Positions 17,220 through 25,862 are shown, numbered from the stretch's first letter. The stretch is DNA of 64,000 nucleotides from Mariniflexile sp044335535 (GCF_044335535.1 NZ_JBIQVZ010000003.1:372001-436000), one strand, 5' to 3'. The notes: generated by a model from the letters alone, not told the origin. Made by a program: numbers and translations.

Positions 17220-17948
17220 TTACTCGTCTTTTTGAGTAAAGGATAATCTAGGGGATTTTTTTATCAAATACAAACACACTAAGTAGTGAGTTAAATTAAA
17301 AAATATAACCGCAAAAAAACCGAGAAATCTATTCTTTTCTAAGAATAGGTTATATCCTTGAAAAACAGAACTTAACAAGATGGAAATTCCTGAGAACATT
17401 AGAATATAGCTAACGTTATTTTTTTTGTTTAAGGGCAGTAAAAATGTGCCAAGCATAAATATTGTTGCAGAAGAAACATACAATATGGTTTCCTTAAAAA
17501 CAAGCATTGCATGCATTCCATCAGAATATATACTTACAGATATCAATATAAACAATACTATTGGTATGGTTAATTTTAGAACTGTCTTCCAATTAACTAT
17601 TTGGATATCTTTGAAGAAGATAATGCAATAAATAAAGAAAGCAACGGTGTGGTAAATTAACCCTGCAGAATTATATCTTTCATAGGGATTGTTGAAATTG
17701 TAGATGCCTAAAAAATTAAAAATCAATGAGATTATAAATAGTATATTCTTTTTACTTGCATTTAAGATATATATATAAAGAATTAAAGGAAAAGCGGCGA
17801 ACATTGTCACCTTTCTATCTAAATACTTTGGCATAATAGCCCCTAAAGCGTCTAGAAAAACAATGCCAAAAAATATAAAGTTCACTAATATTTTCTGGTT
17901 AAGTAATTTCCATAACTCTTCTATTACTACGGTTCTAAAAGTTTTCAA
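17220..17948 (-). CDS. Polytopic membrane protein of unknown function
   Basis: The 242-residue protein has seven or eight predicted membrane helices and short loops, ending in a basic tail (KKSPRLSFTQKDE). Length and topology recall the YhhN/TMEM86 (lysoplasmalogenase) family, but I do not see motifs clear enough to assign it. It is monocistronic. The 211 bases between it and gldD are very AT-rich, without any gene I can recognise. Confidence 0.6.
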   Translation of the reverse strand: MKTFRTVVIEELWKLLNQKILVNFIFFGIVFLDALGAIMPKYLDRKVTMFAAFPLILYIYILNASKKNILFIISLIFNFLGIYNFNNPYERYNSAGLIYHTVAFFIYCIIFFKDIQIVNWKTVLKLTIPIVLFILISVSIYSDGMHAMLVFKETILYVSSATIFMLGTFLLPLNKKNNVSYILMFSGISILLSSVFQGYNLFLEKNRFLGFFAVIFFNLTHYLVCLYLIKKSPRLSFTQKDE

Positions 17949-18159
17949 ATGTGTTTGGAGCTATGTGAATTACTTTTATTAAAAAATGTGTAAAACATTA
18001 TTACAAATAAAATATATGGGCAATATAATATTTTTTTAACAAAAAAAATAAGAAATGTTCATACAATTGCCTTGAAAAAATATTTATATGAAATTATATC
18101 GATTTTATTTACGAAAAATTGATAATATAAATATATTAACTATTTTATATATCTATAGC

Positions 18160-18765
18160 TTATTTCCAAACTATTGTTTCCATTATTTGTGCCATGTCTT
18201 TCTGCAAATAGTTTGCTGCTGGTAAAATAGAATCGTAATTAGGTTTAGCGTAAAAATAAAGGGACCCTACCAAGAAATGCTGAACACTATCAGTGACATA
18301 AAATTGTGCAGGCGATGCCACGTTTCCTTTTACTTCAGAAAATATACCGTATACTTTTCTTTCTTTGTTTTCATACGGAAATACAGGGATCTCATCTGCT
18401 TTAATGGTATGTTCTAAAGTGAATTTTTGGGCGTCTCTAAGATATTCGGTTAAGATTTTCGAATCGCCATCTATCGCCTTATAGGTTAAAAAAATAGTGC
18501 CTTTTAGTGTAGGGTATTCTATGTTAATACCATAACTCTCTTTAGCTGCAGCTAACTTTTTATACTTAATTTTAGAAGCTAAATGGTTTGTTTCAAAATA
18601 AAAAGGTACGTCTATATTAATTTTTTTATACTGTGCTTTAGGATAATCTAACCTTAGATAAGCTTTAGGCTTTGGAATATAATCTTGCCCACAAGACACT
18701 AAAATAAAAAGACAAACCGTTATTAAACTTTTAAATAAATATGCGCTTTTCAATTTTAAAATCAT
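18160..18765 (-). CDS. gldD: Gliding motility lipoprotein GldD
   Basis: The 201-residue protein has a lipoprotein signal (LFILVSCGQ), then the diagnostic GldD opening DYIPKPKAYLRLDYPKA, and also NHLASKIKY and SPAQFYVTDS further on. GldD is an envelope lipoprotein required for gliding and T9SS function in Flavobacterium johnsoniae. It follows gldE in the conserved order mutY-ssb-gldE-gldD. An inverted-repeat element of 74 bases sits in the gldE-gldD gap and could reduce read-through. Confidence 0.93.
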   Translation of the reverse strand: MILKLKSAYLFKSLITVCLFILVSCGQDYIPKPKAYLRLDYPKAQYKKINIDVPFYFETNHLASKIKYKKLAAAKESYGINIEYPTLKGTIFLTYKAIDGDSKILTEYLRDAQKFTLEHTIKADEIPVFPYENKERKVYGIFSEVKGNVASPAQFYVTDSVQHFLVGSLYFYAKPNYDSILPAANYLQKDMAQIMETIVWK

Positions 18766-18820
18766 GAAGTTATCGGGTTACAGTATTCAGTCTTTTGGGT
18801 GCAATAATAAAATATAGAAC

Positions 18821-18894
18821 GAACTCATTTAAGCTTTTTGATCGAAGCGAAAATTAGTCATTTTTAGCCAATTGAAAAAAGCTTAAATGAGTTC
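18821..18894. repeat. Inverted-repeat element R1, short form
   Basis: Nineteen-base perfect terminal inverted repeats (GAACTCATTTAAGCTTTTT and its complement) bound a 36-base centre containing GAAGCGAAAATTAGTCATTT. The element starts one base after the gldE stop codon on the transcript. The longer relative at 50578-50738 has the same ends and shared centre with about 90 extra internal bases. Confidence 0.85.
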
Positions 18895-18895
18895 A

Positions 18896-20200
18896 TTATG
18901 TAATAGTAAATTTTATGAGTTTTATTCGTTTTTTATCTAAGGCTTCAATTTTAAAAATATAATTTTTAAATAGTATTTTACTGTTTAATTTTGGGAAACT
19001 GCCCGATATTTCTAAAACAAAACCTGCTATGGTTTCGGCTTCACCTTTATTATCTTCAAAAACGGTTTCGTCTTCAACTTTAATAATTTTATAGAAATCT
19101 TTTAAGGTCGTTTTTCCTTCAAACACAAAATTATTGTCGTCTAATTTAGAATAGGTCAAATCTTCATCATCAAACTCATCACTTATATCGCCTACAATTT
19201 CTTCAATAATATCTTCTAAGGAAATAAGCCCAGAAGTTCCTCCATATTCATCAACCACCACTGCCAAATGCACTTTTTTCTCTTGAAACTCTGCCATTAA
19301 ATCATCCAGCTTTTTGTTTTCGGGCACAAAAATGGGTTCTCTTATTAAGGTTGTCCAATCAAACTGTTTTCGGTCAATATACGGCAACAAATCTTTTACA
19401 TAAAGTATGCCTTCTATGGAATCTATATTATCTTTAAAAACAGGAATACGCGAATAACCGTTTTTTATTATTTCTGGTAAAATTTCCGTGTATTTCTGTT
19501 CAATGTTTAGTGCAAAAATATCAATGCGTGGGCGCATAACTTGTTTGGTGTCTGTGTTACCAAAAGAGACAATACCTTGCAGTATTTTATGTTCTTCTTT
19601 GGTGGTGTCTTCTTTACTTGTAAGTTCTAGTGCTTGTGATAGCTGATCGACGCTTAAATTAGATTTTTGCTTGCCCAGTTTATTGTGTATGATTATTGTT
19701 AAACCACGCATGGGTAAGCTTAAAGGCGATAACAATACATCTAAAACCCTTAGCGGGTATGCCATAAAGGTTGCAAACTTCAAATTGTTTCGACTGGCAT
19801 AAATTTTAGGTAAAATTTCGCCAAACAATAAAATTAAGAAAGTTACAACAACAACTTCAATTACAAATTTTATTATAGGTGAATTAATACCTGAAAATAT
19901 ATCGCTACCCAAATAGGCAAACAAAATAACAATGGCAATATTTATAAAATTGTTTGCTACTAATATGGTAGCCAATAATTTTTTAGGACGCTCTAACAGA
20001 TTTGTTATTATTTGAATACGTTTAGATTTTGCTTCCAATCCTTTTTCTATATCCGTTCTTGAAAGCGAAAAAAGGGCAACTTCGGCACCAGAAATAAGTG
20101 CAGAACAAAGCAAAAGTAGAAATAATAACACGATGCCTAAAACAATTGAAAAATCAACTGCAATCATTAAACTTTTAAAACTTGCGGGGTCAGGATCCAA
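18896..20200 (-). CDS. gldE: Gliding motility protein GldE (CNNM/CorC family)
   Basis: The 434-residue protein begins with three or four membrane helices forming a DUF21 domain (SALISGAEVALFSLSRTDI near residue 34). Tandem CBS domains follow (PRIDIFALNIEQ, YSRIPVFKDNIDSIEGILYV, VVVDEYGGTSGLISLEDIIEEIVGDI). A C-terminal CorC_HlyC domain starts near residue 345. It resembles magnesium/cobalt efflux proteins, but in gliding bacteria it supports GldD function. It stands between ssb and gldD in the conserved cluster. Confidence 0.93.
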   Translation of the reverse strand: MDPDPASFKSLMIAVDFSIVLGIVLLFLLLLCSALISGAEVALFSLSRTDIEKGLEAKSKRIQIITNLLERPKKLLATILVANNFINIAIVILFAYLGSDIFSGINSPIIKFVIEVVVVTFLILLFGEILPKIYASRNNLKFATFMAYPLRVLDVLLSPLSLPMRGLTIIIHNKLGKQKSNLSVDQLSQALELTSKEDTTKEEHKILQGIVSFGNTDTKQVMRPRIDIFALNIEQKYTEILPEIIKNGYSRIPVFKDNIDSIEGILYVKDLLPYIDRKQFDWTTLIREPIFVPENKKLDDLMAEFQEKKVHLAVVVDEYGGTSGLISLEDIIEEIVGDISDEFDDEDLTYSKLDDNNFVFEGKTTLKDFYKIIKVEDETVFEDNKGEAETIAGFVLEISGSFPKLNSKILFKNYIFKIEALDKKRIKLIKFTIT

Positions 20201-20252
20201 GTAATACGGTTTTAGTTACACAAAGTATCTCGTTGTCTCGAGACATTTATTA

Positions 20253-20699
20253 TTAAAATGGTAAATCGTCATCTTCTTCTCCAATTTGTTCTGGGGCTTC
20301 AGGTTGCTTTTCAGCAGGCTTTTGTGCAGTAACTGTGTTGGAAGCATTTCCTTCACTCTCTTTTTTAGTAGTTAAAAAGGTAAAGTCTGTGCATTGAATT
20401 TCGGTTGAATACCGATCGTTTCCGCTTTCGTCTTGCCATTTTCTGGTTTTCAATCTACCTTCAATATATACCTTGTCGCCTTTACTTAAATACTTTTCGC
20501 AAATTTCGGCAGCTTTATTTCTAACGACAATGTTATGCCATTCGGTATTGGTAACACGCTCGTTGGTTTGTTTGCTGGTATATGTTTCGTTTGTTGCCAA
20601 AGGAAACCTACCAATACAACCACCACCTTCAAAGTAATGCATTTTTACTTCATCACCCAAATGCCCAATCAGCATCACTTTATTTAATGTTCCAGACAT
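20253..20699 (-). CDS. ssb: Single-stranded DNA-binding protein
   Basis: The 148-residue protein has an N-terminal OB fold (MSGTLNKVMLIGHLGDEVKMH, TEWHNIVVRNKAAEICEKYL, GRLKTRKWQ). A short low-complexity linker rich in Glu and Pro leads to the acidic tip EEDDDLPF, which recruits repair and replication proteins. It lies in the mutY-ssb-gldE-gldD cluster, a Bacteroidota-specific arrangement. Confidence 0.95.
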   Translation of the reverse strand: MSGTLNKVMLIGHLGDEVKMHYFEGGGCIGRFPLATNETYTSKQTNERVTNTEWHNIVVRNKAAEICEKYLSKGDKVYIEGRLKTRKWQDESGNDRYSTEIQCTDFTFLTTKKESEGNASNTVTAQKPAEKQPEAPEQIGEEDDDLPF

Positions 20700-20802
20700 A
20701 CTTATTGTTTTTATAGGAGAGCAAAATTACTGAATTGCTTTGCATTTTAAAGACTTGCTTTCCCGTTTTTTAAAATTAATAAAAATTTTGATTGTTAGCA
20801 TT

Positions 20803-20966
20803 AAGAGCCCGTTTAAATTTGTATGATTGGATCTTCTATAGGTCATTTTTGATGCAAAATGAGGCGAAATCGAAGATAATGGCAGGGCCATTTGATGAGG
20901 TTTCAACGAAATTAGGCGCAAAAAGGGGCATAGAAAAACAATTGATATAAATTTAAACAGGCTCTA
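20803..20966. repeat. Inverted-repeat element R2
   Basis: The ends TAAGAGCCCGTTTAAATTT and, in inverse orientation, TTAGAGCCTGTTTAAATTT match at 17 of 19 positions and enclose about 125 bases without a credible gene. The element begins two bases beyond the mutY stop and separates mutY from ssb. Its ends share a core GTTTAA with elements R1 and R3. Confidence 0.75.
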
Positions 20967-20968
20967 AA

Positions 20969-22012
20969 CTAATCAAAATTAAAATATTCAATAAAATTAC
21001 CAATTAAAATAGGCACCGCATATGTATGTATTTTATTTATTGGAATTCCATTATCTAAAGAACCATTGACTGTTACAATCCAAAATTTGGTATATAAATG
21101 TTGATGGGATAATTTATGAATAATAACATCATCATTATAAAGAGACAATTCAAACGAAGATTCTTTCAGCAAATGATGATTTTGAGCTAACTTTTTAAAA
21201 TCTTCAAACTCTAAATTTTTGCCTGCTTCAATTAAAGGAAACTGATATAAGTTTTGCCAAATGCCTTTACCCTCGCGTTTTTCTAAAATGGTTTTTCCAT
21301 CCTTATCTATAAAAACCAAAAAGTTAAAATACTTTTTTTTCGCTTTTGCGGATTTTATTTTAACAGGCAATTCGCTAATTCTGTTTTTATTAAAAGCAAT
21401 ACAGCTGGTTTTAAAAGGACAAATAGGGCAATCGGGGCTTTGTGGTTTGCATTGTGTAGCACCAAATTCCATAATAGCTTGATTAAATTCTGCTGGATTT
21501 TTTTCATCAATTAACTCCTGTGCCAATTGTTTATACTCTTTTGCGCCTTTTGAAGAGTTAATAGGTATATCCATACCGAAATAACGTGCCAAGACTCTGT
21601 ATACGTTTCCATCTACCACCGCTTCAGTTTTATTAAAGCAAATGGATGCAATGGCACTTGCTGTATAATCTCCAATACCTTTCAGTTTTAATAATTCTTT
21701 ATAAGTATTTGGGAATTCTCCATTTAGCTCGTTGGCAATATATTTTGCTGTAGCATGTAAATTTCTTGCTCGAGAATAATAACCCAACCCTTGCCATAAT
21801 TTTAAAACACTACTTTCTTCGGCGTTAGCTAAATGAAAAACCGACGGAAATTCTTCTATAAATTTGCTATAATATGGCAGCCCTTGAGCCACTTGTGTTT
21901 GCTGTAAAATAATTTCTGACAACCAAATGTAATAAGGGTTTTTTGTTTGCCTCCAAGGAAGCTCTCGTTTATTATTTGAATACCAGTGGTTTAAAGTTTT
22001 TGAAAATATCAT
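20969..22012 (-). CDS. mutY: A/G-specific adenine glycosylase MutY
   Basis: The 347-residue enzyme removes adenine mispaired with 8-oxoguanine. It has the catalytic Glu helix LSEIILQQTQV (near residue 31), a helix-hairpin-helix LKLKGIGDYTASAIAS and the catalytic Asp in VVDGNVYRVLAR. The 4Fe-4S loop CKPQSPDCPICPFKTSC has the standard C-x6-C-x2-C-x5-C spacing. A C-terminal NUDIX-like domain (FLVFIDKDGKTILEKREGKGIWQNLYQFP) recognises 8-oxoG. It is the first gene of the gldDE cluster. Confidence 0.95.
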   Translation of the reverse strand: MIFSKTLNHWYSNNKRELPWRQTKNPYYIWLSEIILQQTQVAQGLPYYSKFIEEFPSVFHLANAEESSVLKLWQGLGYYSRARNLHATAKYIANELNGEFPNTYKELLKLKGIGDYTASAIASICFNKTEAVVDGNVYRVLARYFGMDIPINSSKGAKEYKQLAQELIDEKNPAEFNQAIMEFGATQCKPQSPDCPICPFKTSCIAFNKNRISELPVKIKSAKAKKKYFNFLVFIDKDGKTILEKREGKGIWQNLYQFPLIEAGKNLEFEDFKKLAQNHHLLKESSFELSLYNDDVIIHKLSHQHLYTKFWIVTVNGSLDNGIPINKIHTYAVPILIGNFIEYFNFD

Positions 22013-22074
22013 TAATTAAATAAATGCTGCGAACAAAAATAAACGTTTATAATCTTAAATTTTAATGAATTAGG

Positions 22075-22107
22075 TTTGAAATATTGAATTTTAAATTCCT
22101 ATATTTG
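22075..22107 (+). promoter_or_regulatory. Promoter of the HU gene
   Basis: TTTG (22075-22078), 21 bases and TATATTTG (22100-22107) match the Bacteroidota consensus. Transcription would begin about 40 bases before the HU start codon. Confidence 0.65.
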
Positions 22108-22151
22108 CATCCCTTTTAAAATTTATAGTAACTTAAAAAAAATATATTAAA

Positions 22152-22442
22152 ATGACTAAGGCTGATATAGTAGCAAAAATTTCTGATAAATTAGGAATTG
22201 AAAAAGGTGATGTTCAAGCAACTGTTGAAACATTTATGGAAGAAGTAAAGTCTTCTTTAGAAAGTGGTGATAATGTTTACTTAAGAGGCTTTGGTAGCTT
22301 TATTATTAAAACAAGAGCTGAAAAAACAGGTAGAAACATTTCAAAAAATACTACCATAAAAATACCATCTCATAATATCCCTGCATTTAAGCCAGCAAAA
22401 GTTTTTGTTGAGGGCGTTAAAACAAATGTAGACGTAAAATAA
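22152..22442 (+). CDS. hup: HU family DNA-binding protein
   Basis: The 96-residue protein is a histone-like HU/IHF subunit: MTKADIVAKISDKLGIEKGD, then the beta-arm entry LRGFGSFIIKTRAEKTGRNI, NTTIKIPSHNIPAFKPAKVF. The Pro that intercalates DNA is in IPSHN, slightly changed from the usual IPA. It bends and compacts chromosomal DNA. A gene for a tiny basic protein follows 62 bases downstream. Confidence 0.93.
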   Translation: MTKADIVAKISDKLGIEKGDVQATVETFMEEVKSSLESGDNVYLRGFGSFIIKTRAEKTGRNISKNTTIKIPSHNIPAFKPAKVFVEGVKTNVDVK

Positions 22443-22447
22443 AAACG

Positions 22448-22474
22448 CATTGGCTGAAATTGTTTCAGCATTAG
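22448..22474. repeat. TGCTGAA-type palindromic repeat, diverged copy
   Basis: GGCTGAAATTGTTTCAGCATT resembles the GCTGAANNNGTTTCAGCAT repeats of the biotin operon and forms a short hairpin just after the HU stop codon. Divergence makes membership uncertain. Confidence 0.4.
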
Positions 22475-22504
22475 ATAAATTATTAATCAAAAAATACACT
22501 ATTT

Positions 22505-22597
22505 ATGCCAAGTGGTAAAAAACGTAAGAGACATAAGGTAGCAACGCACAAAAGAAAAAAGCGTGCACGTGCTAACCGTCACAAAAAGAAAAAATAA
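22505..22597 (+). CDS. 30-residue highly basic protein, candidate ribosomal protein
   Basis: The frame ATG CCA AGT GGT ... TAA encodes 30 residues beginning MPSGKKRKRHKVATHKRKKR and ending NRHKKKK, nearly all Lys, Arg or His. This composition is that of a ribosome-bound tail or rRNA-binding peptide. A Rho-independent terminator follows six bases after the stop, so it is expressed with or after HU. A small ribosomal protein named bL38 was found in the F. johnsoniae ribosome structure; this gene could encode it, but I cannot compare the sequences here. Confidence 0.75.
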   Translation: MPSGKKRKRHKVATHKRKKRARANRHKKKK

Positions 22598-22602
22598 GAC
22601 TT

Positions 22603-22630
22603 AAAAAGTAGTTATATAAACTACTTTTTT
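22603..22630 (+). terminator. Terminator after the small basic gene
   Basis: AAAAAGTAGTT pairs with AACTACTTTTT across a short AT loop and continues as a T run. Confidence 0.85.
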
Positions 22631-22659
22631 CGGTTTAAAACAACAAAGTTCTTTGAAAT

Positions 22660-22703
22660 GAGTTCATTAAATTTTTAGACACTTTTTAGTGTTTTATGAA
22701 CTC
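22660..22703. repeat. Short inverted repeat
   Basis: GAGTTCATTAAA and TTTTATGAACTC lie about 20 bases apart as imperfect inverted repeats. The left arm matches the outer end of element R1 (AAATGAGTTCATT). This may be a relic of that family. The surrounding 22631-22863 interval has no gene. Confidence 0.4.
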
Positions 22704-22800
22704 CACGGATATTAAAAATCCTGTGAAAAATATTGTTTAATCCATCTATACGGTTTAGTTGATGGTTGTTAGTTGTTAGTTGCTGGTTACTAGTTTTAAA

Positions 22801-22834
22801 ACTTTTAACTTTTAACTTTTAACTTTTAACTTTA
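22801..22834. repeat. Tandem heptamer repeat ACTTTTA
   Basis: Almost five consecutive copies of the heptamer ACTTTTA stand directly upstream of the RNase G start, preceded by loose TTAGTTG repeats from about 22757. A slipped-strand tract this close to a start codon could vary in length. Confidence 0.8.
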
Positions 22835-22863
22835 TTCTGAAAGTATGGATAAAAATTAACTTA

Positions 22864-24411
22864 ATGGATAAAGAATTGATTATTCGATCTAGTTCCGAGC
22901 ACGTTGATTTTGCCTTATTAAAAGATGGAAAACTTATTGAATTACAAAAAGAGGAAGATGGTAATAACTTTTCGGTTGGTGATGTGTTTATAGCCAAAAT
23001 AAGAAAAGCTGTTCCTGGACTAAATGCTGCATTTGTTAATGTAGGTTATGAAAAAGATGCGTTTTTGCATTATCATGATTTAGGTCCAAAGCTACCTTCG
23101 CTTTTAAAGTTCACAAAAAGTGTAAGCACAGGTAAACTAAAAGATTTTACTTTAAAAAATTTTCCATTTGAAAAAGATATTGATAAAGACGGAAAGATTT
23201 CTGATGTCTTAAAATCAAATCAATCGCTATTGGTACAAATAGTAAAAGAACCCATATCGACCAAAGGCCCTAGAATAAGCTCAGAGCTTTCTATTGCTGG
23301 TAGATATATTGTTTTAGTGCCTTTTTCCAACCGTATTTCTATTTCTCAAAAAATAGAAGACAAAGAAGAAAAAGACCGCTTAAAACGATTGGTAAAAAGC
23401 ATTACGCCACCGGGGTTTGGCATTATTGTACGCACCGTAGCACAAGGCAAAAAAGTAGCCGAACTAGATAGAGATTTACAAAATTTGCTTAGTCGTTGGA
23501 CGGCAATGTGTAAAAAGCTACACAAAGCACATCATCCAAGTAAAGTATTAGGTGAAATGAATAAAGCCTCGTCTATTTTACGAGACATATTCAACGACAC
23601 TTTTACAAGTATTCATGTTGATGATGAAGCGCTTTACATTCAAATTAAAGATTACGTGCAAGAAATTGCACCAAACAAAGAATCAATAGTTAAATTGTAT
23701 CAATCAAATGTTCCCATTTTTGAAAAATTTGGGATTGAAAGACAAATTAAAACCTCCTTTGGAAAAACCGTTTCTATGGCAAAAGGTGCGTATCTAATAA
23801 TAGAACACACCGAAGCTTTACATGTTATAGATGTAAATAGTGGAAACAGATCTAACAAAGCCAATAACCAAGAGGATACGGCACTAGAAGTTAACTTAAT
23901 AGCTGCTACCGAAATGGCACGCCAATTACGATTACGTGATATGGGAGGCATTATAGTAGTAGATTTTATCGATATGACCAGTGCTGAAAACAGGCAAAAG
24001 CTATTTAATCACCTTCGTGACGAAATGAAGGATGACAGAGCTAAACATAAAATATTGCCTCCAAGTAAATTTGGTTTGATACAAATAACAAGACAGCGCG
24101 TTCGCCCAGAAATGAACATTAAAACCCAGGAAGAAAACCCTGATGAGGTAAATAATGGTTCTGAGGTAGATGCGCCTATAGGAATTGTGACAAAAATAAC
24201 ACATGACCTAGAACAACTATTAAAAAAAGACTATAAAAAGCTGACCTTAAACACACATCCTTTTATAGCGGCCTTTTTAACAAAAGGTTTTCCATCAACA
24301 CGTTCAAAATGGTTTTTTGAACATAAAAAATGGGTTAAAGTTTTACCAAGAGATGCTTACACGTATTTAGAATATCACTTTTTTGATAAAGATGGTAATC
24401 AAATTAAATAA
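22864..24411 (+). CDS. rng: Ribonuclease E/G family protein
   Basis: The 515-residue enzyme is of RNase G length. It has an N-terminal S1-like domain (GDVFIAKIRKAVPGLNAAFVNVG, near residues 38-60), then the catalytic domain with ALHVIDVNSGNRS and GGIIVVDFIDM, whose aspartates bind the catalytic magnesium. It processes rRNA and starts decay of 5'-monophosphorylated RNA. The CPxC zinc-link motif of E. coli RNase E is absent after ITRQRVRPEMNI. The ATG at 22864 directly precedes the conserved DKELIIRSSSEHVDFALL start. Confidence 0.92.
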   Translation: MDKELIIRSSSEHVDFALLKDGKLIELQKEEDGNNFSVGDVFIAKIRKAVPGLNAAFVNVGYEKDAFLHYHDLGPKLPSLLKFTKSVSTGKLKDFTLKNFPFEKDIDKDGKISDVLKSNQSLLVQIVKEPISTKGPRISSELSIAGRYIVLVPFSNRISISQKIEDKEEKDRLKRLVKSITPPGFGIIVRTVAQGKKVAELDRDLQNLLSRWTAMCKKLHKAHHPSKVLGEMNKASSILRDIFNDTFTSIHVDDEALYIQIKDYVQEIAPNKESIVKLYQSNVPIFEKFGIERQIKTSFGKTVSMAKGAYLIIEHTEALHVIDVNSGNRSNKANNQEDTALEVNLIAATEMARQLRLRDMGGIIVVDFIDMTSAENRQKLFNHLRDEMKDDRAKHKILPPSKFGLIQITRQRVRPEMNIKTQEENPDEVNNGSEVDAPIGIVTKITHDLEQLLKKDYKKLTLNTHPFIAAFLTKGFPSTRSKWFFEHKKWVKVLPRDAYTYLEYHFFDKDGNQIK

Positions 24412-24414
24412 CTT

Positions 24415-24449
24415 AAAAACCCCTTACTATTTAGTAAGGGGTTTTTTTG
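24415..24449 (+). terminator. Terminator after rng
   Basis: AAAAACCCCTTAC pairs with GTAAGGGGTTTTT, followed by seven T residues; a strong intrinsic terminator. Confidence 0.92.
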
Positions 24450-24493
24450 TTTTTAAACTGTATCTTATTAGTTGACTTTTACTGTAATAATAC

Positions 24494-25582
24494 TTATTTA
24501 GTAGCCTTCGCTTTTGCAGCTTCGTTACGTTCAATTTTATGTTCTGGACGTGTCCATTTTGGCTTCTCACCCAAGGCTTGGTATTGAGAATCTGTAGCTT
24601 CTACCGTTTGTGGTTGCATTTTTTTAATGAATGGTTTTTGCGGATTTAAACCAAGCAACTCAAACATTTTCATGTCTTCATTTACGTCTGGGTTTGGTGT
24701 TGTAAGTAGTTTATCACCAGCAAAAATAGAATTCGCACCAGCAAAGAAACACATGGCTTGCCCTTCTCGTGTCATTTGTGTTCTACCAGCACTTAAACGC
24801 ACTTGGGTTTCGGGCATGACAATACGGGTGGTTGCTACCATACGAACCATATCCCAAATAGAAACAGGTTCTTGGTTTTCAAGCGGCGTGCCTTCAACAG
24901 CTACCAATGCATTAATTGGCACCGACTCTGGTTGCGGGTTTAATGTAGAAAGTGCTACCAACATGCCAGCTCTGTCTTCAATTTTTTCACCCATACCAAT
25001 AATACCACCACTACAAACGGTCACATTGGTTTTTCGAACATTATCAATCGTTTGTAAGCGATCTTCGAAACCACGTGTAGAAATCACTTCTTTATAATAT
25101 TCTTCCGAAGAATCTAAATTATGATTATAAGCATATAATCCAGCCTCAGCCAAACGTTTTGCTTGGTTTTCGGTAATCATACCTAGAGTACAGCACACTT
25201 CCATATCTAGTTTGTTGATGGTACGCACCATTTCCAACACTTGGTCAAACTCTTCACCATCTTTTACATTACGCCATGCAGCACCCATACAAACACGGGA
25301 GCTTCCGCTAGATTTAGCTCGTAATGCCTGTGCTTTTACTTGTTGAACAGGCATTAAATCGTTTCCTTCAATATTGGTATTGTAACGAGCTGCTTGCGGA
25401 CAATACCCACAATCTTCAGAGCAGCCACCTGTTTTTATGGAAACCAAAGTGCTAATCTGTACCGTATTTGGGTCGTGGTGCAAACGGTGAACGGTAGCAG
25501 CTTCATAAAGCAATTCCATTAAAGGTTTGTTATATATATTTAAAATCTCTTCTTTAGTCCAATTATGTTTTGTCTCGCTCAT
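24494..25582 (-). CDS. bioB: Biotin synthase
   Basis: The 362-residue radical-SAM enzyme inserts sulfur into dethiobiotin. The cluster-binding loop GGCSEDCGYCPQAA carries the CxxxCxxC cysteines near residues 55-65. Conserved SSRVCMGAAWR, YNHNLDSSEEYY and INALVAVEGTPL are present. The C-terminus carries about 25 residues rich in Lys, Glu and Ala beyond the usual end. It is separated from bioF/D/A by the flotillin pair but lies on the same strand. Confidence 0.95.
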   Translation of the reverse strand: MSETKHNWTKEEILNIYNKPLMELLYEAATVHRLHHDPNTVQISTLVSIKTGGCSEDCGYCPQAARYNTNIEGNDLMPVQQVKAQALRAKSSGSSRVCMGAAWRNVKDGEEFDQVLEMVRTINKLDMEVCCTLGMITENQAKRLAEAGLYAYNHNLDSSEEYYKEVISTRGFEDRLQTIDNVRKTNVTVCSGGIIGMGEKIEDRAGMLVALSTLNPQPESVPINALVAVEGTPLENQEPVSIWDMVRMVATTRIVMPETQVRLSAGRTQMTREGQAMCFFAGANSIFAGDKLLTTPNPDVNEDMKMFELLGLNPQKPFIKKMQPQTVEATDSQYQALGEKPKWTRPEHKIERNEAAKAKATK

Positions 25583-25599
25583 GTGGAATTAATTTAAAG

Positions 25600-25607
25600 C
25601 AAAAATA
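25600..25607 (-). promoter_or_regulatory. Candidate -7 element of the bioB promoter
   Basis: On the minus strand TATTTTTG fits TAnnTTTG. A TTTTG lies upstream but only about 14 bases away, shorter than usual. No biotin-repressor palindrome was recognised in the 280-base gap to the flotillin gene. Confidence 0.4.
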
Positions 25608-25800
25608 GTTATTATGCTTTACAAAAGATTATGATTAATATCATAATTTTAAAAGATATATATATCCTATCAATTATTTAATCAAGATTAAGCCTTAGGA
25701 AATTTGTTAAGACCATGGCATAATTTGGGTTTAATTTATCAAATGAAAAGCTAATTAGTAAACACTAAAAGAAATTTTTATCTGTTTGAATTTGAAGTAA

Positions 25801-25832
25801 AAAGAAACTGTCAGATGTTGATATCTGACAGC
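25801..25832 (-). terminator. Terminator after the flotillin gene
   Basis: CTGTCAGAT and ATCTGACAG form a 9-bp stem with a short loop, and on the minus strand a T-rich tract follows. Confidence 0.75.
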
Positions 25833-25862
25833 TCTTAATTTTGTTCCTAGCAATGAGGCTAT

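Noticed and set aside
17949..18159. Possible small RNA or gene in the AT-rich gap before gldD
   Set aside because: No promoter pair, hairpin or coding frame could be supported there.
20727..20921. Open frame of 64 codons on the minus strand
   Set aside because: It lies almost wholly inside inverted-repeat element R2, has no recognisable domain and exists only because the repeat lacks stops in that frame.
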